In this document: positions 1 to 34,879 of the stretch, one piece after another | Numbering within the stretch: position 1 is the first letter of the stretch | Layout of the letters: each line of letters starts with the position of its first letter | Assembly: GCA_003439945.1 (NCBI GenBank) | Contig: QVRM01002137.1 | Location: forward strand, 124,001 to 188,000 | Length of the DNA: 64,000 nucleotides | Reading direction: 5' to 3' | DNA from: Dermanyssus gallinae | Lineage: Eukaryota; Arthropoda; Arachnida; Mesostigmata; Dermanyssidae | The notes under the pieces: generated by a model | The model's database searches: none | Told to the model about the DNA's origin: nothing | The model's input: only the letters and a program-made list of their open reading frames with translations | Made by a program: the position numbers and the translations under genes

Positions 1-4
1 TAGC

Positions 5-10
5 TTTAAT
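5..10 (-). promoter_or_regulatory. Possible poly(A) signal of the cholinesterase-like gene
   Basis: The minus strand reads ATTAAA about 60 nt downstream of the stop codon. This is the commonest variant of AATAAA, but a hexamer alone is weak evidence and the window ends here. Confidence 0.3.
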
Positions 11-69
11 AGGGGCTGTCAGGGACGTCAGCCTAACAACATGCAGGGTACACATGCAGGTACCGACGT

Positions 70-21690
<21,621 letters not shown>

Positions 21691-21699
21691 CTGCTTTAT

Positions 21700-22980
21700 T
21701 AACGCGAAGTTACGTTACAAGATTTATAGATGGTGTATTGAGTTTCCGTAATGGTAACGTTTGGAATAACTGTATGACATTAATTACGTCATTTAGTGCT
21801 TTGCATTCGGGACCTGTGCAGTGAGCAAAAAATCCGTAATGCAGATTAATTATTATTGGACTACACGTCGCTTCATTGCAATTGTGACACCGAAGGATTT
21901 AGTCCGACAAAATTTAGGCGACGACTACTGAATTTAAATTAAAATGGGTCGTAAAGAAAAGTAAAAATTAAAACAAAATTAAAAACACATACCTCTAAAA
22001 GTTAAAAAGGAAAATTACGCGTTTTCGCAACACGTTTCATGCCATAGGAGGAGACACAACCTACTAACGAATATAAAGAAAACACAGGAACGTCTTTACA
22101 TGGTATGACAAAGCTATCTAAATGCCTCTTAACGCGGGTGCAAGATCATCACCGAGATCAACGGAAGGCACTCGACGGGGCGACACTCCCAGCCCTGTTT
22201 AGCGTCTCGGTGTATCAATTCCTGTATCAAGAACAGCTTTAAACAATTTGGGTTTACCACATAGTATCTGCTAGGTTGTTATACTTGAGAGAATTTAGTG
22301 CTCACGATAAAGCAAGCACGTATGTACTAAGTAAAGGTGGTAAACATCAATTTAGAAGGGAACGTCACTCTCGTGTCATGGAGAGTAAATCTTCTCATAA
22401 CACAAAAGTGACTCGGGATCGATTGGGCTGTTGAAGCCGTTTCACTGATACTCTTTGGCTCTTTTGCAGAGTCACTGGTTTGCAGCACACTACGGTTAAA
22501 CGTTGAGAATTTGTATGTTTAATGCGTAAAGAGTCTGCAGTTGCGGACTACGTGTAATTATAAATATAATGTATAATGTAGTAAACCCCTCAGAGGCTGC
22601 GCCGTAGTTTAAGCATTGCAAGATCTTTTTGCGTTGAAGCCCTGTCTTTACCTCCGCTTGGCACACTGATTGACGCAAATTCCATACGCATAGGCTGCGC
22701 CCTGAAGATAGCCGTTCTCGTCTACGAGCTTTGCCTATGTAAATTATACACAGAGCTTTTTGTGACATAAACGTCTCACACCTAATTAGGTGTCGAAAAA
22801 CACTAGATTGCGCCAAGGTTATCCACATATGCGGAAGTGGACAGTATGTTTTAAAAGGGGTTTAGAATCATTGGAATACCCTTGGGATAAAATATATCCA
22901 AGTCTAAAGTCATCGAAACTCTCGGTAATGCAAGGTTTGACGGGATACCCACCCCATTATGCGCATGTTGGAATTATTTA
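21700..22980. other. Upstream region of the cholinesterase-like gene
   Basis: This must contain the 5' UTR and promoter of the gene, but I see no convincing initiator. A TATAAAT on the minus strand near 21,722-21,728 is only about 30 nt from the start codon, too close to be a normal TATA box for this ATG. No other coding similarity is visible. Confidence 0.4.
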
Positions 22981-22983
22981 CCG

Positions 22984-23055
22984 AGCAAGATAGCTTAATG
23001 GCAAGGCGATCGCCTTAAATTCGGGAGGTCGTGAGTTTAAGACCTGGTATGGCCA
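22984..23055 (+). ncRNA. tRNA-like segment, probably a SINE head or tRNA pseudogene
   Basis: TAGCTTAATGG at about 22,991 is a perfect A box (TRGYNNARNGG). GAGTTTAAGACC near 23,033 is a B box with one or two mismatches, spaced as in a tRNA, with CGGGAGGTCGTG between. I could not form a good acceptor or anticodon stem, so a functional tRNA is unlikely. It differs from the four-copy SINE family. Confidence 0.45.
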
Positions 23056-23059
23056 CTTT

Positions 23060-23839
23060 TATGGTTTCCAATTTAGACAAGGTGAATGTCGGGGTGGATT
23101 ATAATCGACCATGATCGGACAAAAAACGGGGAGTAACAGATGTATCATGAATGTGAAAAGGCGGAGCACAACTATCCAATTCCTTATGATCACTTCGGAG
23201 TAAATATTCTGAGCGAGCTGTAATACACGTTTTCCTGTATGTATTAAGGGAACATCAATAGTTAAACTGATTTATTCTTCAAAGATTTATCGAGACAATC
23301 GCAAGGTATCATAGGAGATCTGCCGACAGTCGTGTCTCTAATGCAGACGATGTTTCTGGTTATCACGTTTACCTCACTAAAAACCGTATCACGGGTGTCT
23401 GGCAGTCAGTTTTAGGAGCTTACCTTTACCTCCTGGTATACACCTAAGGATAGTACACAGCAAACACTGCGATTCGCCAGCGGCATGAAAAATGACACGC
23501 ACAGTTCTTGTCATCTACGTCATATCACTGTAACAGGCTACAAAAGGTTATTAAAAAAAGGAACTTAAAGTAACCTCGACTTCTTCGAACTCACTTTGAA
23601 TGATTGTTAAAAGTTGACGTGGCCAGTTGCTTCTCGACGGGCAATAATCGCGTGCTGTCACCGTCGAAGTACCGTCCCAGGAATTCCTTCTCTGCTACCT
23701 TGGTTGACAGAAGAAAGAAGAGCTTGGCAAGCCCGTTCGAGCTATGCCAAACTCTCTTCCAACAAATGTTATCCTCTCCCAAAATTTAAATTTTTTCTCG
23801 CTGAATCGGGTCAAGCAAAGTCCATCGCTTACCTTTCGC

Positions 23840-23871
<32 letters not shown>

Positions 23872-24287
23872 TTTAACGCCCTGACACCCACCCCCTAGAC
23901 GCTCTAATAGGCTAAGATGTCGGTAGCAGAATAACGTCCAAATGCGCCCATCGTCATCGCGTTCCCGTTACTGGACCTGTATGGGCTTTTTCCTGCAGAG
24001 AAATCTAGCAGCAGGACAACAATGACAACCACGTTCAGTAAAAACCGACAGCAACGCCGGGGGTGTATATAGCCACTATAGATGTATATAAATAGCATGT
24101 ATACGCGTTTTTAACATCATGCACTTTGTCCTGCAATCTAGAATTTTGATATTGAATGTGACCGTGCAGTACTTGATGTTTGATGCAAAACGTCATTAGA
24201 GTTTAATACAACGTTACGGGTTATCTTGCTTGTATATTTGTAACTTGATCACAAATATGTAGTTTTTATTTCTGAACAACCTACAAC

Positions 24288-24330
<43 letters not shown>

Positions 24331-27300
24331 GAATGTAAACGACTTCCTGTTCTGCTCTAGGAAGAAAACAGGTGGTACTCATACCAGTCGGCCACAAAGT
24401 CGGGCGCTACACGCGCTATTTTCCGGTCGGTTACTACACGCAAGATCGTAGCGCGTCGAGCATCTCAATGCAAGCCATGCACCATTTCACGTGGCTGATT
24501 CGTTCAGGTTTGAAGCCGGGCGGGTTCTGGGACGTACGTCCATGAGACGGTCATGGGCCGACTGCCAATGATGTCGTCTGCTGCCCTCACTGGAAGGGTC
24601 GAAGCCAGCCGCCTTCACCACCGCCGCAGACGCTTTGCGACGCTGCTTGACGCTAAGATTCTTCGCGATGGCAGTGGCACTCACTGCTTGGCTTGGCTGG
24701 CTGTCTGCCCGCTGCCTCATCTACATTTGCCGTTTTTCCCGTTTTCCGTCGTCGTCGTCGCCATCATCACCACCACCACCACCATCATCGCTGCTCTCTT
24801 TCGACCCCACCGCTGTTTCCGCTGCTGCTATTTCTTCTACAACGCCACCACAAGACATTGCTATGCAGAAGCTCACTCACTCGCTCGCTTGCTGACTCGC
24901 TGAGGGCCAGTTGCCAACAGACACATTCTCATCGCGACGGCTGCTGCTGCTGCTGCGTGGTGATCGCGGTTGCCTTCGAAGGCTCTTGGCGACAGAATGT
25001 GACCTCTTTCGTTATTAATAACTACTACAACTACTTCTACTACAACGACGACGACAACGACGACGATGACTACTTCGACAACGAAGCCGAGTCTTGCTGC
25101 TGAGTGTCTACTAGATATGTTTAAGTAATTTCTGATAGGGCTCTCGACGCAAAAGTGTTAGTATTGGCGATCAAGACGGAGAAACGGCAACACCGGATCG
25201 GTTTCCCGGTCGAGACAGCGTGATGATTGATTGCAGGGATGACGGCAATGAGAGCGACGCAGATGCCGACTAAATAACTCCATCGAGCAACTTGTCCAAT
25301 GCCGTCGAAAGTAGATCACTACTAAAAATTGTCTTTTTTTACTTCGTCAATCACGGCATTTTCGTATGCACAATACGTGGGCTATAACGCTCGGCTAAAC
25401 CACAAGCGACCACCGGTCGCTCAGAAGAAGAATACGAAGTCAGCCATACAACTCAATCAAGGGCGTGTTTTCGTTTTTCCAATAGCTAGAACTATTTTAG
25501 GACACGTTTTAGTAAACTCAAGACAGTCCAGTTTTAGCTCGATATCATCTTCATCACGTTGTGCGTTGCGTGTTTAGCTAATAGCTGTTCTAAAGCAGAC
25601 GCAAACAAGGGTTGATCATAACTTAATGTCATCTATTTCGATCCACGTTGAGTAACCATGTCCAGATATATACATGCGTACAAGCGTATTCCACAGTTGA
25701 TCACAGTCATTCGAAAGGAGTCTACTGCTGGTTAAAGAGCGTCAACAGCCTCGTCAGTCACAGAAGATGACAAAAGCTAAGCCGCTATATTTGCGAATAC
25801 AGTGGATGCGTAATTTTGTTTCTACAAAGCGTATAAACCTGAAGCCTATATATTACGCCAAATCTTAATGTTAGCCTGCACTTTACCAAGGTTGTGGAAG
25901 CCTCGTTACATATTATAAATTCTATCTTTTGTTCTCTCGTTTTTCCCAAACTCAAATAGCAAACGCTCAGAAATCAAATAGCACTTTTTGCCTAATTGGC
26001 GATTGGTTGCGTTTTTCTTTCAGAAGTACTGCACAAATGACAATGCGGATATATAGCTGAAGCTATTTGTTGTACGCTGTAGTGCCTAATATTAATAGAA
26101 ATCCGCTTTATTCTCGCACGTATGTGCACGCACCTTCGGTTGAGCTTAATTCGACTTTGAAAATTGTGTATATTGGCGCTTTCTTGGTGACTTATGTTTT
26201 ATTTTAACCAGCTGGGACCTCCTTTTATCTTTCAGTTTGAATTTTTTCTGTTCGGGTTTTTTAAACTTTTTATTTGGAGTTTCTGTCCCTTCTCTGTAGT
26301 AATGTGTCGTGTCCGGAGCGTTACCCGATTACCAATCTTCAGTTCAATGTTCGTGGCGACTCCTCAATAGTCAGCATATGTTTGCTAGATCTCTTGCGTA
26401 CTTCTACCCTATCTCGTACCATAGCTGTTTCTTCACGCGGAGCGTCAAACTTTATTTAACTTAATTCTCATTTTGGACGGCAAAATAATTGCGCTGACGA
26501 TTGTCCGGTTGTGGCTTGAGGCGTAGCTTTGTAGGTTTACTAGGTAAGTGTGAAGCAATTTTACTACCTTCGCTGGATTGCTGTCACCGAGTTGTCTAGT
26601 AGCTGCGGCTAGAAAGACCCTTCGGATTCGGTCCATCAGTTGGCCTGGTGATGAGTGCTACCTTGTACGTAAGTAGGAACCAGTTAAACTCACGGATGAT
26701 AAATTGTGGTCGAGGACACTAACTATGCTTGTTAGGATTCGTTCTTGATGGAAAAGGCGGTAAAGTTATTCGATTTGGTCAACTTAGCCATACTCTGGAC
26801 TTTCACTCACTTCAAATAATAGTAGAGCACCATAACCGCAAAATGAACAAAACGCTTCTTACAACGGGGCGGCGCTTCAAATAAATGACAAGTTTATCTC
26901 ATGGTTGGATAGATTATACTGTCTGGTTGTTGTATGTGGGCCATCGTCCTTATGGAGACAATTATCCACGATAATTTGGTTAATGGTGATATTGGTTGGA
27001 ATAATGTGATAAAAATGGTATGTCCTGCATAGTTTTGGCTGAGAGATACATCATCCTCGAGGTATGCATTGCCGAGGATGCTGGTGATGGCGTATTGCCT
27101 GTAGCTTAGTAGAACCGTCTAGGGTATTTGGGGGGCAAACCATCGGTGTGAGGACACGTGTGCCGTAGCGAGCTAACAAAGCTGACAAAGCTCACAACAA
27201 TACCGGTAACCAAACGTAGCACAATAAACATGTGCCTAAAACATGTGATCGTAACGACCGCTTTCAGACGACCGCTCGACTACTACAAGCAGTTTAAAAA

Positions 27301-29709
27301 GCTTGTCAATAAATAAAGCAATAAAACAATTGCTCTAAATGGCCACCGTTTACTCTGCTGGAATGTAATAATCTGTAACTCTACTCTGACGCGCCGAACA
27401 AAAACTGGAAAGCAAGGCTAGTTCCGTGCACTGCGTTTGTTGACAGTTTGATCAGAAAGATTTGTTGTACTACTACTAATAGCAATTTTACGTAGATTTA
27501 GTTAGTAAATGTATGTGTTAGCCAATTTACAGCAGAATTACAACACTTACGAATTAGACAAACTATCTCGACATGTTTGTAAAATCTCAAAGAATTCAAA
27601 GACGCGAATTTGTTTTGAACTGAACTGCGTCATAAAGCTACAGAACAGCGTACTTTGCCATTAGAAGGAGTAAAGCAGTATCTTTCGAATCAAATTGCCG
27701 GTAACTAACGGCATATTAACAAGGAGCCTTTAGTGAGGTTGGATTGCTGACGAATATAGCATACTCACACATCATCATATTCGAGCTTTATCCGCTACTG
27801 CACATCATCCGGGTCCTCAGACGAAACCTAGCTGTGATATGCAGTGGTGTGATTGGTACATTCAGTTGGACTGTAATGGTGCGTGACGAATAAATCAATG
27901 AATCGTCACGTTTCGTTCGATGGTCAAATGTGTGTTAATCTGGCTGGCCTCAAAAACTAGAGCGCCACGCCTTTGGCTTCTGACATCTGGCAATGAAGCA
28001 ACAACACACGCTGAATGGCTAGCTTGATAGACATTCTAACTTCTATAAGCTTCTAAAAACTTCACTAAACCTCTCTTTTAATTGCGGCTAAAGGCTTCGC
28101 GCTAAATGCAGCGTTCGGTATGCGCTTGCGGCATTGATTGTATGCATTTATTTCTTGGCCAGCGTTTTTGCAGTGGCAGCTTGTCACTACCTTGTAGCTA
28201 AGCATTCATATTGCATTTTTCCTCTGTCTCTCCGTAGCATGCTGATATTTGAAGAACATCTTCCGGTTTCTCATCCAAAACATACTGCCACTTTTATGAA
28301 TTAGTATGATCAAAGATTGCGTATTCATTTTCGGTTTACCGACGTACTCCCTAAATCCGAATTGCCTATCTTGCATGAACGAGTGAAAAAACTTGCAGGA
28401 CTTTCGCTTGCTAAAATTCGATTGCGGTTTACGACCAACAATTAGGTGACAATTATCTATCATTTTATTCTACGTGTCGATAGTGAAAAACCCTCTCAAT
28501 GAATTTATATATTTTACTATTTAAGGAACCCAAGCCTGGATGCAGTAAGAAATTTGAGTAAGACTAGACTTTTGTACACAATTAAACATCCAAATATTGT
28601 ATTACAAAATTGTAAGGCCGAAGTGACGATGGCAGTGACATGTTTATATTAATCATATCATATCTATTTACCATAGTTGTTGGTAGTAGGATTCGATTGA
28701 CACACATGGTTTGCTACAAATGTATAACAATATCTCGTTCACACGCGCCTGTAACAAGTTTGAGTCTAGTGCCGAACATTTTTTTCTTTGGTGAGAGGGA
28801 AAAATGTTTTTACGCACACCCAGAGCAAAGTGGCCTCAGGAAGAGGCGAGAAGCTGGAACCATTCTTTAATACTACGTTACTACAGTGCTGAACATATTA
28901 AAAACATGATATCGACAGATGTTGCACTCACCACAAAACTTACACACACAGTGACATGTTTATAGGTAATGCGTCGTTACTATGCATACAGTGGCGAAGT
29001 ATAGAAGAGCCTGGCCTCGTCTGAGCACAACATGCTATTTGTTCAGCATATTATTTTGGTATTTCCGCTAAACAAACGGACAAATCTTTCGCAATCATCT
29101 AAGTAGCGATGAAAACCTCGAAAGACCTTTGAGAACTATTGGAGGCGTCACAAACCAGCAGCTGCCCCGTATCCCACTGAATAAAGCTTTACTACGTTTC
29201 CACGTCAAAATAAAGCTCCGACAGCGTTCGAGAAATTCGTTTGTTGCCAATATCACTGCTGCGAATATGCGAATGCCTAAACGGACAAGCTGGCAGGCCG
29301 CTATGCGTCAATCAAGGCAACTCCAGCGACGCTTCAAACTAGAGAAAGCGTGAACATGGATCACGAATACACGGTTGATCACACTTGCTCTGGGAGAACA
29401 ACATATTAGCCCCTTATCCTGATATTCACCGTTGACGGACTCGCCTGCTGCAGCGTGTTTCCCAGCCTGAGGGATTCGATTAGGCAGATGCAACTAATGT
29501 TTATGAAGTCGGCTGCACCACTTCGCGACAACAGTTGATTGTCCTACGACGAAGATACGTTGCCCAAAGTTCGCATCGTTAGCATGACTAATGATTATCA
29601 CAGAAGATAACAACAGAGATATGTATCTAACATGTGCGTATGCACGCACAAGAATAATATTTATGATTTATTATTCGCTTGACATGTCTACCTAAGTACA
29701 CATGTTATA

Positions 29710-29752
<43 letters not shown>

Positions 29753-31100
29753 CTCATAATCATTTATTAGGGAATACACATGGAGCTACAATTGTCTCCC
29801 GAGAACGTGTGCACAGGCAATATATATATGTGTTACGAAACAAAATCGACACGGTCGTGCATTGGCGTACATAAGATTGGTCTAGCGCATTAAAATGAGC
29901 GATGTCTATACACCATATTTTCCATTTCAGATATTTGTGCTTCTCGAGAACGGTTCACTCCGGCATTCGTCCTCTTTTCCGTGCAAACCATAACGATTAA
30001 TTTGAGGGTGGCTGGTCTTGGATTTACATCCGCGGCCTTCCAACCTTAAACTTTACGATTTCAAAACTAAATAAAAGCTAGTTCAACAATACACTACAGT
30101 TTACAACGACTACAATAACACGATGAGGTAATTATACATGCGAATGTGCAACAAATCCGCCTTATTCGCTTGTTATTATTCGGATAGGTTATTAATGTCC
30201 ATACAATCGATTAGAAAATGCAACAGTAGAAAGACGTCAACAACGGCAAGTAGCAGGCACAATAAAAATCATCAATATTTGCGGACCACGAAGACTTTGT
30301 GCGGTAAAACATGTTGTGGTAAAACGATGGGCATAGAGCACATGAAGGCTACGTGTGCCTTTTCAGCAGTATACAACCTTGAAGTAAGCCCTCAATAGTT
30401 AAGGAGCTGGCTCAGTGAAGTCTCAGCTGCGCTTCACTTGGAAGTTGGGGCTTACTGCAGTCGGTATTCTTTAATGTCGCTGCACTCCCTATATCAGAAG
30501 GTGTTTTTATAGGCCTCTCTGCGCTCCTGCAACTTAGAGCTCTCTTGGTCGGATCACACAACAACGGTGAATCAGTAATTTTTCCAGTCGGCATACAAGT
30601 ATCTTTATTAAGTATCGTTATATTATTATGAGGGCGTAGTTTCCAGTTTTCTCGCGAAACAGAACAAGTTTCAATTTAGTTCAATTTAAATGTACCTTTG
30701 TTTGTCAAAGGGGAGGCATTAATCACAATATTTACATTTTACAAACCCTTACATAGATTCATATCACAGTCAGTTCACTTGTGTGTCGACATTTGCGCTG
30801 TTAGCGTTTCAAGTTATCGGTGCTCAGTCTCTGGGGCTATGCAGCTAGCACCAAATCGCCTACTCAATAGTGTCGGCATTGTACTCTTATGGAAACATTT
30901 CTTTGGTATAAATTGCATCTCAATGAGATGCGAGAATTTCATCTGTTGGTCCAGACCAGTAGAAGAGACGAGGTCTGCTTGGCATGCAACGTGTATATCG
31001 AGGCGAATGTTCGCTCACTTAAGGTAGTTTCAACTTCGCATTGTTCTACCTGTAACGTCACTATGATGCTGTTGATGTTGCCGATGCAGTCTATGCGGAT
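23060..31100. other. Intergenic stretch without recognisable genes
   Basis: About 8 kb of moderately AT-rich sequence. Contents seen: (AT)n at 23,839-23,868, 24,291-24,326 and 29,705-29,751; trinucleotide-rich DNA at 24,745-25,085 (ACC, GAC and CTA runs). Open frames are short, lack conserved motifs and show no splice-supported exons. Confidence 0.5.
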
Positions 31101-31129
31101 ATAGCAGATATTCTGCAGATGAGTATCAC

Positions 31130-32400
31130 TCGCTCTGAATCAGCACCCCATGAATTCTCTTTTCGAGGAGGAGGAGGAGATCGCAAAATTTCGGCGTGTC
31201 CTTTCAAAGCGGAAAAGCAGTGGTCCCGATGAGATCTACTATGCGCACTGGGCAGAATCATTAAAAGTCCTTGCAGGTAAGCGAGTACCACAGGCTTGAC
31301 ACCGCGCCAGATTATCCTTGCTATCAAAGAAAACCGCGGCGATAATGTGAATGATCCAATGATCTATAAGGGCATCGCATAAAAACAGTTTTGTAAAGTC
31401 GATCCCGCAAGACTGCTTCCAACTCTCGATAAGGTTCTACCGCCGAGGTAGTTCGGGTACAAGAAGGCCCGAGGTACACAGGATGAAATCTACGTACCCC
31501 AGTCGGAAGTTGAGCGGGTGTTGGCAAATTTGCACGCAGTCTTCGTCAACTACGTCAAGGCTTCCGACAAAGCCCTTTGCCACTTATTAGTCGACTTATT
31601 TCGGTGCGCTAGAGTAGGGGATCCTCTTATGCAAGCGCTTTTTAGCTTTTCCGCTGATGACTGCCTGGAAGTGGACATGCGAAGTAATGACATCATAAAG
31701 CTGAGACAAAATGCGAGGACTCTGGAGGAACCCTCAATCAGTTGTCTGTCATTCGCTCTATTAATTGCTGACTTAGCTCGCCATGTGCAGGCTCATTCAG
31801 AAATGCTGTTGCCGTTATGTACGCGAACGAAATCGTGGCCGCCCATCACGACCTTGGAGCTATCCGCATAATCACTGGCATGGTGAAGGCTATTGTCATA
31901 ATAAAAGCTCCCAAATTAATTGACGAAAAACAAAATCAATGAAGTTTCGCTGTGTGGCAGCCACCGACAAAATTCTCTATTGAGGTCAGAAGTTGGAGTT
32001 CGTAAACTTGTTCGTATGCTTAAAACTTACGGTCCATTATATGGGCATGCCCTTCGCACAGCATATTGGTCAGGCGACAGGATGTATCTCCTGCATGCAT
32101 TTAGAGATGAAGGACGTTTTTCAACTGTCACTGCATGTTGCTGTACGATTTTTTGAGCTGAAGATTGTGCCATTGCTGAAGCTAAGCCTTGGTAGAGTGT
32201 GAACATATCTTACGGCAGTGAACTTTGCCCAGTCGGAGAGACGTTTTCTCACATATATGAGCTGTGTTATTTGTCTTCCTTGGACCGCAATGAGTCGCGT
32301 TACGTACTTGCTCTCCGGCTGTGGACGGTAAGTGGACACAATCAGAGCCGGGCAGAGGTCACCGATTACCGAACCACTCTAGCACTTTTTTGCAGAAGTA
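31130..32400 (+). pseudogene. Heavily decayed LINE reverse transcriptase
   Basis: In order on plus: AKFRRVLSKRKSSGPDEIYY (31,175-31,250; RT: L-K-x-G-K-x-P-G-P-D-x-I), a stop-ridden segment, GYKKARGTQDEIYVP (31,455; G-F-x-x-G-R-G-T-x-D-A-I), and LHAVFVNYVKASDKALCHLL (31,528-31,590; palm motif A, FVDFKKAFD with Asn for the catalytic Asp). A CPVGETFSHIYELC-like terminal zinc remnant lies near 32,230. Multiple frameshifts; dead. Confidence 0.65.
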
Positions 32401-33037
32401 GCAGGGAAGGTTGCTGAAGCCTCGGGCGAGATTGGGCACGCTGACATTTACAGTTTTCGGTACCTGGTGGTGGAGCTGCGCGTATATACTCGAGTCCCTA
32501 CGATATATGTTGCACGGCTACCATCATCTTGTATGCTCCACTTCAGGTTTTCACCAGTTATGTGGCCAGTGTTGATGGCAGTTCTGCTCGCAGACCTGCG
32601 CTAAATATCGCGCATTAAATCGTCAGACGCCTCAGCAATATCTACACTACATCTCAACGTAGGACGAACGCCAGTATCGCATAAAATCGCGTCCTTCCTT
32701 GTGTATACCAAATATTTTGTAAAATGCAACCCAGATGTAGATAAATGAAATGTTGTAGAAAATACGTACATATAAACGATACAGACGTCACACTCATTGC
32801 GAAACAAAGTCTGCAAAAAGACGCATGACAACGACAAAGAGTCGTATAGCGGAAAACATGGCAAAAAAACTCATGGCAGTAGTTCGCGCATAGGGAAATG
32901 GTTTGCCTACTAACGTGCGTATAGCGTTCATTACTAGCTCTAGCCCGGGTACGATTGCTGTCCAACGGCACTGGGGCAGTCACATAGGCCAGCAGAATAA
33001 TCCCATATCATAGATAAGTTGCCGCTGTCCTAACATA

Positions 33038-33360
33038 TTGCTGGAAATACTGTCGTTTCTTTACGGCCGTCCGCCGGCTGTTCCTGTATTGTTATTTTTG
33101 CCCTCTTCCTCGAATGGCTTGTTCAAACAGTGTATGTATGTAATAATCCCGCCAGTAGTGTTGACGTTGGCGGTTGTTATTCGAGCAGCTGCCGCAGCAG
33201 CAGCAGCAACAACAACAATTCCGACAACAATCACAACTGCGACGCTAGTAGCTGAGATCGGTTACGAACACAAACATTCCGCTCCTGCCGACTTTGCGCC
33301 CCCTTTCGCCCCATGCCGGGTCCATGAAAACCGCCACCCCGCGCGCCCCCGGTACTCCAG
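33038..33360. other. Low-complexity stretch, no gene call
   Basis: Contains a GCA/ACA-rich tract at 33,185-33,245 (CAGCAGCAGCAACAACAACA) and C-rich sequence to 33,360. An open frame exists but is repeat-driven. Confidence 0.4.
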
Positions 33361-33573
33361 GTAGCTCCCCAGAGAGCTAGCTTAGTGTCGCACTCTCACC
33401 GCATCGATCAGCATCTCACCGCACTGCCGGATTGCGAACACCTAGGCTGGGTGAGTTAGTCGGCGTCGAGTTCCGTTTCAAGGGTAGAAAAGTTTCTCTC
33501 AGATTCAGCAGTGGACCTGCAAAACAAGTTTGCGTCGATAGTCAATGGTAGGTTTACACTTTTTAGAAACACA

Positions 33574-33578
33574 ATATC

Positions 33579-33630
<52 letters not shown>

Positions 33631-33632
33631 TA
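33574..33632 (+). repeat. (ATT)n array at the 3' end of a LINE fragment
   Basis: About 19 ATT units. Read on minus it continues the sequence ATGTAATAAATAATAAT at the end of the LINE 3' UTR, so it is probably the element's AAT-type tail. Confidence 0.8.
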
Positions 33633-33945
33633 TTACATGTTAAACAATGTTACAGTTGTGAGGCCTGAACGTATTATTGCAAAGTTTTTTTAAATAATTA
33701 GTTCACTCCATGGCGCCTAAAATAGATGCCGCGTTCCCTCTGCAAACGGCCAAGGACAACGCTTGCTTCAAGAATTGGCCCTCTTTTCGGTCGCTTGTGA
33801 CCTCCTGAATTCGCTTACTTAAATCTTTGAGAAATGCTTCGGTTCCCTTGCTGATTGGTTCTAGTGTCTCCATGGCAATAGGCACAAAAAAATATCTTGT
33901 TTCCAGTCCAGCATATTTAACCCGTTTTCTGGCATCCGCGTGCTA
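33574..33945 (-). mobile_element. 5'-truncated LINE fragment between two (ATT)n arrays
   Basis: The minus strand encodes the extreme C-terminus of the same LINE family as 36.9-38.0 kb: RYFFVPIAMETLEPI in one frame continuing to LKQALSLAVCRGNAASILGA and a stop at 33,703-33,885. The short 3' UTR resembles that of the 15.6-16.5 kb copy. It is bounded on its truncated side by a second (ATT)n array at 33,941-33,990. Confidence 0.72.
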
Positions 33946-33990
33946 ATATTATTATTATTATCATTATTATTATTATTATTATTATTATTG
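33941..33990 (+). repeat. (ATT)n array at the truncated 5' end of the LINE fragment
   Basis: About 15 ATT units with one ATC interruption, directly beside the point where LINE similarity stops. Confidence 0.8.
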
Positions 33991-34259
33991 TCATGTAATA
34001 GACGGCAGGAGATTGCACTGTACCGTGCCGCGATCTTTGAGCAATAACTGCGCGCTGCCAAAAAATTGCGCGGGTGGTCGAGCGACATCCGCGCACGAAT
34101 TCTCTCATTAGACAGGCTCAGAGCTGACAATGTGTGGCTCCTTTATCAGCTGATACAGGATGACGTGCGGGACCTTCATGTAGGGTTTGACTCGTTCGGC
34201 TTCTTTGTATACTTTCTTAAATCCAAAATTGTTCATTGGATGCGCGGGCACCTCCGCAG

Positions 34260-34560
34260 TTAACGCAATGAACGTAACGTTTCTATTGACATTCCCACAT
34301 CTCGCGCCCGGGAAACCCGTATTTCCGAAAATGGGCAGACTCGTTTGTTCCTGACAACTACTAAGGCTTTGTGTCCATACTTATGACATCGTAACCGCTG
34401 TGGACCCTGCGCACTATGTGACCTTAAAGATCTCACCGGCCATGCACTCTTTAAGAACAGGCAGAATGTCAAAACGGAGTCGAACTCTGGCTGATTTTTT
34501 TCACGCTTTAATGGGCTTCCCGTTGTAGCCTCGTGTTGCGACGGCAAATGCTTCTCCATA
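34260..34560 (-). pseudogene. Possible LINE ORF1 fragment with zinc-knuckle remnant
   Basis: The minus frame contains LKSAWPVRSLRSHSAQGPQR followed by LRCHKYGHKA. The C-x-K-Y-G-H core and upstream PQR resemble the first CCHC knuckle of R1-type ORF1 proteins, but the first Cys is missing. Weak on its own; supported by neighbouring LINE debris. Confidence 0.35.
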
Positions 34561-34658
34561 GATTCAACCCTAGAATGCAGATATATCTTTTATGCGAATC
34601 GCCAATTTGCCTTGCGTCGTAATTCGGGCTCACTGAGCTCTACGACTATCTTAAAAAC

Positions 34659-34872
34659 ACTAAGAGACCGTAGTGCTTAGGAATTATCTGGTACTCTCTG
34701 TTTATTTCAACAACTCAATTTCAAATGTATACATATATATGTTTGCGTGTTTTTTATACGTGTGTACTAAGAGACTTTAGTGCTTAGGGATTATCTGGTA
34801 CTCTCTTTTGCTATTTCAACAACTCAATTTCAAATATATATATATATATGTTTGCGTGTGTCTATACGTGTG
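34659..34872 (+). repeat. Tandem duplication, two ~107-bp copies
   Basis: ACTAAGAGAC(CG/TT)TAGTGCTTAG then ATTATCTGGTACTCTCT, CAACAACTCAATTTCAAAT and ATGTTTGCGTGT occur at 34,659 and 34,766 with few differences; each copy ends in a short AT tract. Confidence 0.85.
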
Positions 34873-34879
34873 TTTGCGT

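Noticed and set aside
21720..21730. TATA box for the cholinesterase-like gene
   Set aside because: TATAAAT is only about 30 nt upstream of the start codon, which would leave almost no 5' leader; AT-rich matches are common here.
22984..23055. Functional tRNA gene
   Set aside because: The internal promoter boxes are present, but I cannot pair an acceptor stem or a clean anticodon stem.
24487..25103. Protein-coding gene from overlapping open frames
   Set aside because: Trinucleotide-rich sequence (ACC, GAC, CTA) creates the frames; none has conserved motifs or splice-consistent neighbours.
29129..29353. Basic 74-codon frame resembling a transposase helix region
   Set aside because: Composition is suggestive, but I could not align any defined Tc1 or mariner block to it.
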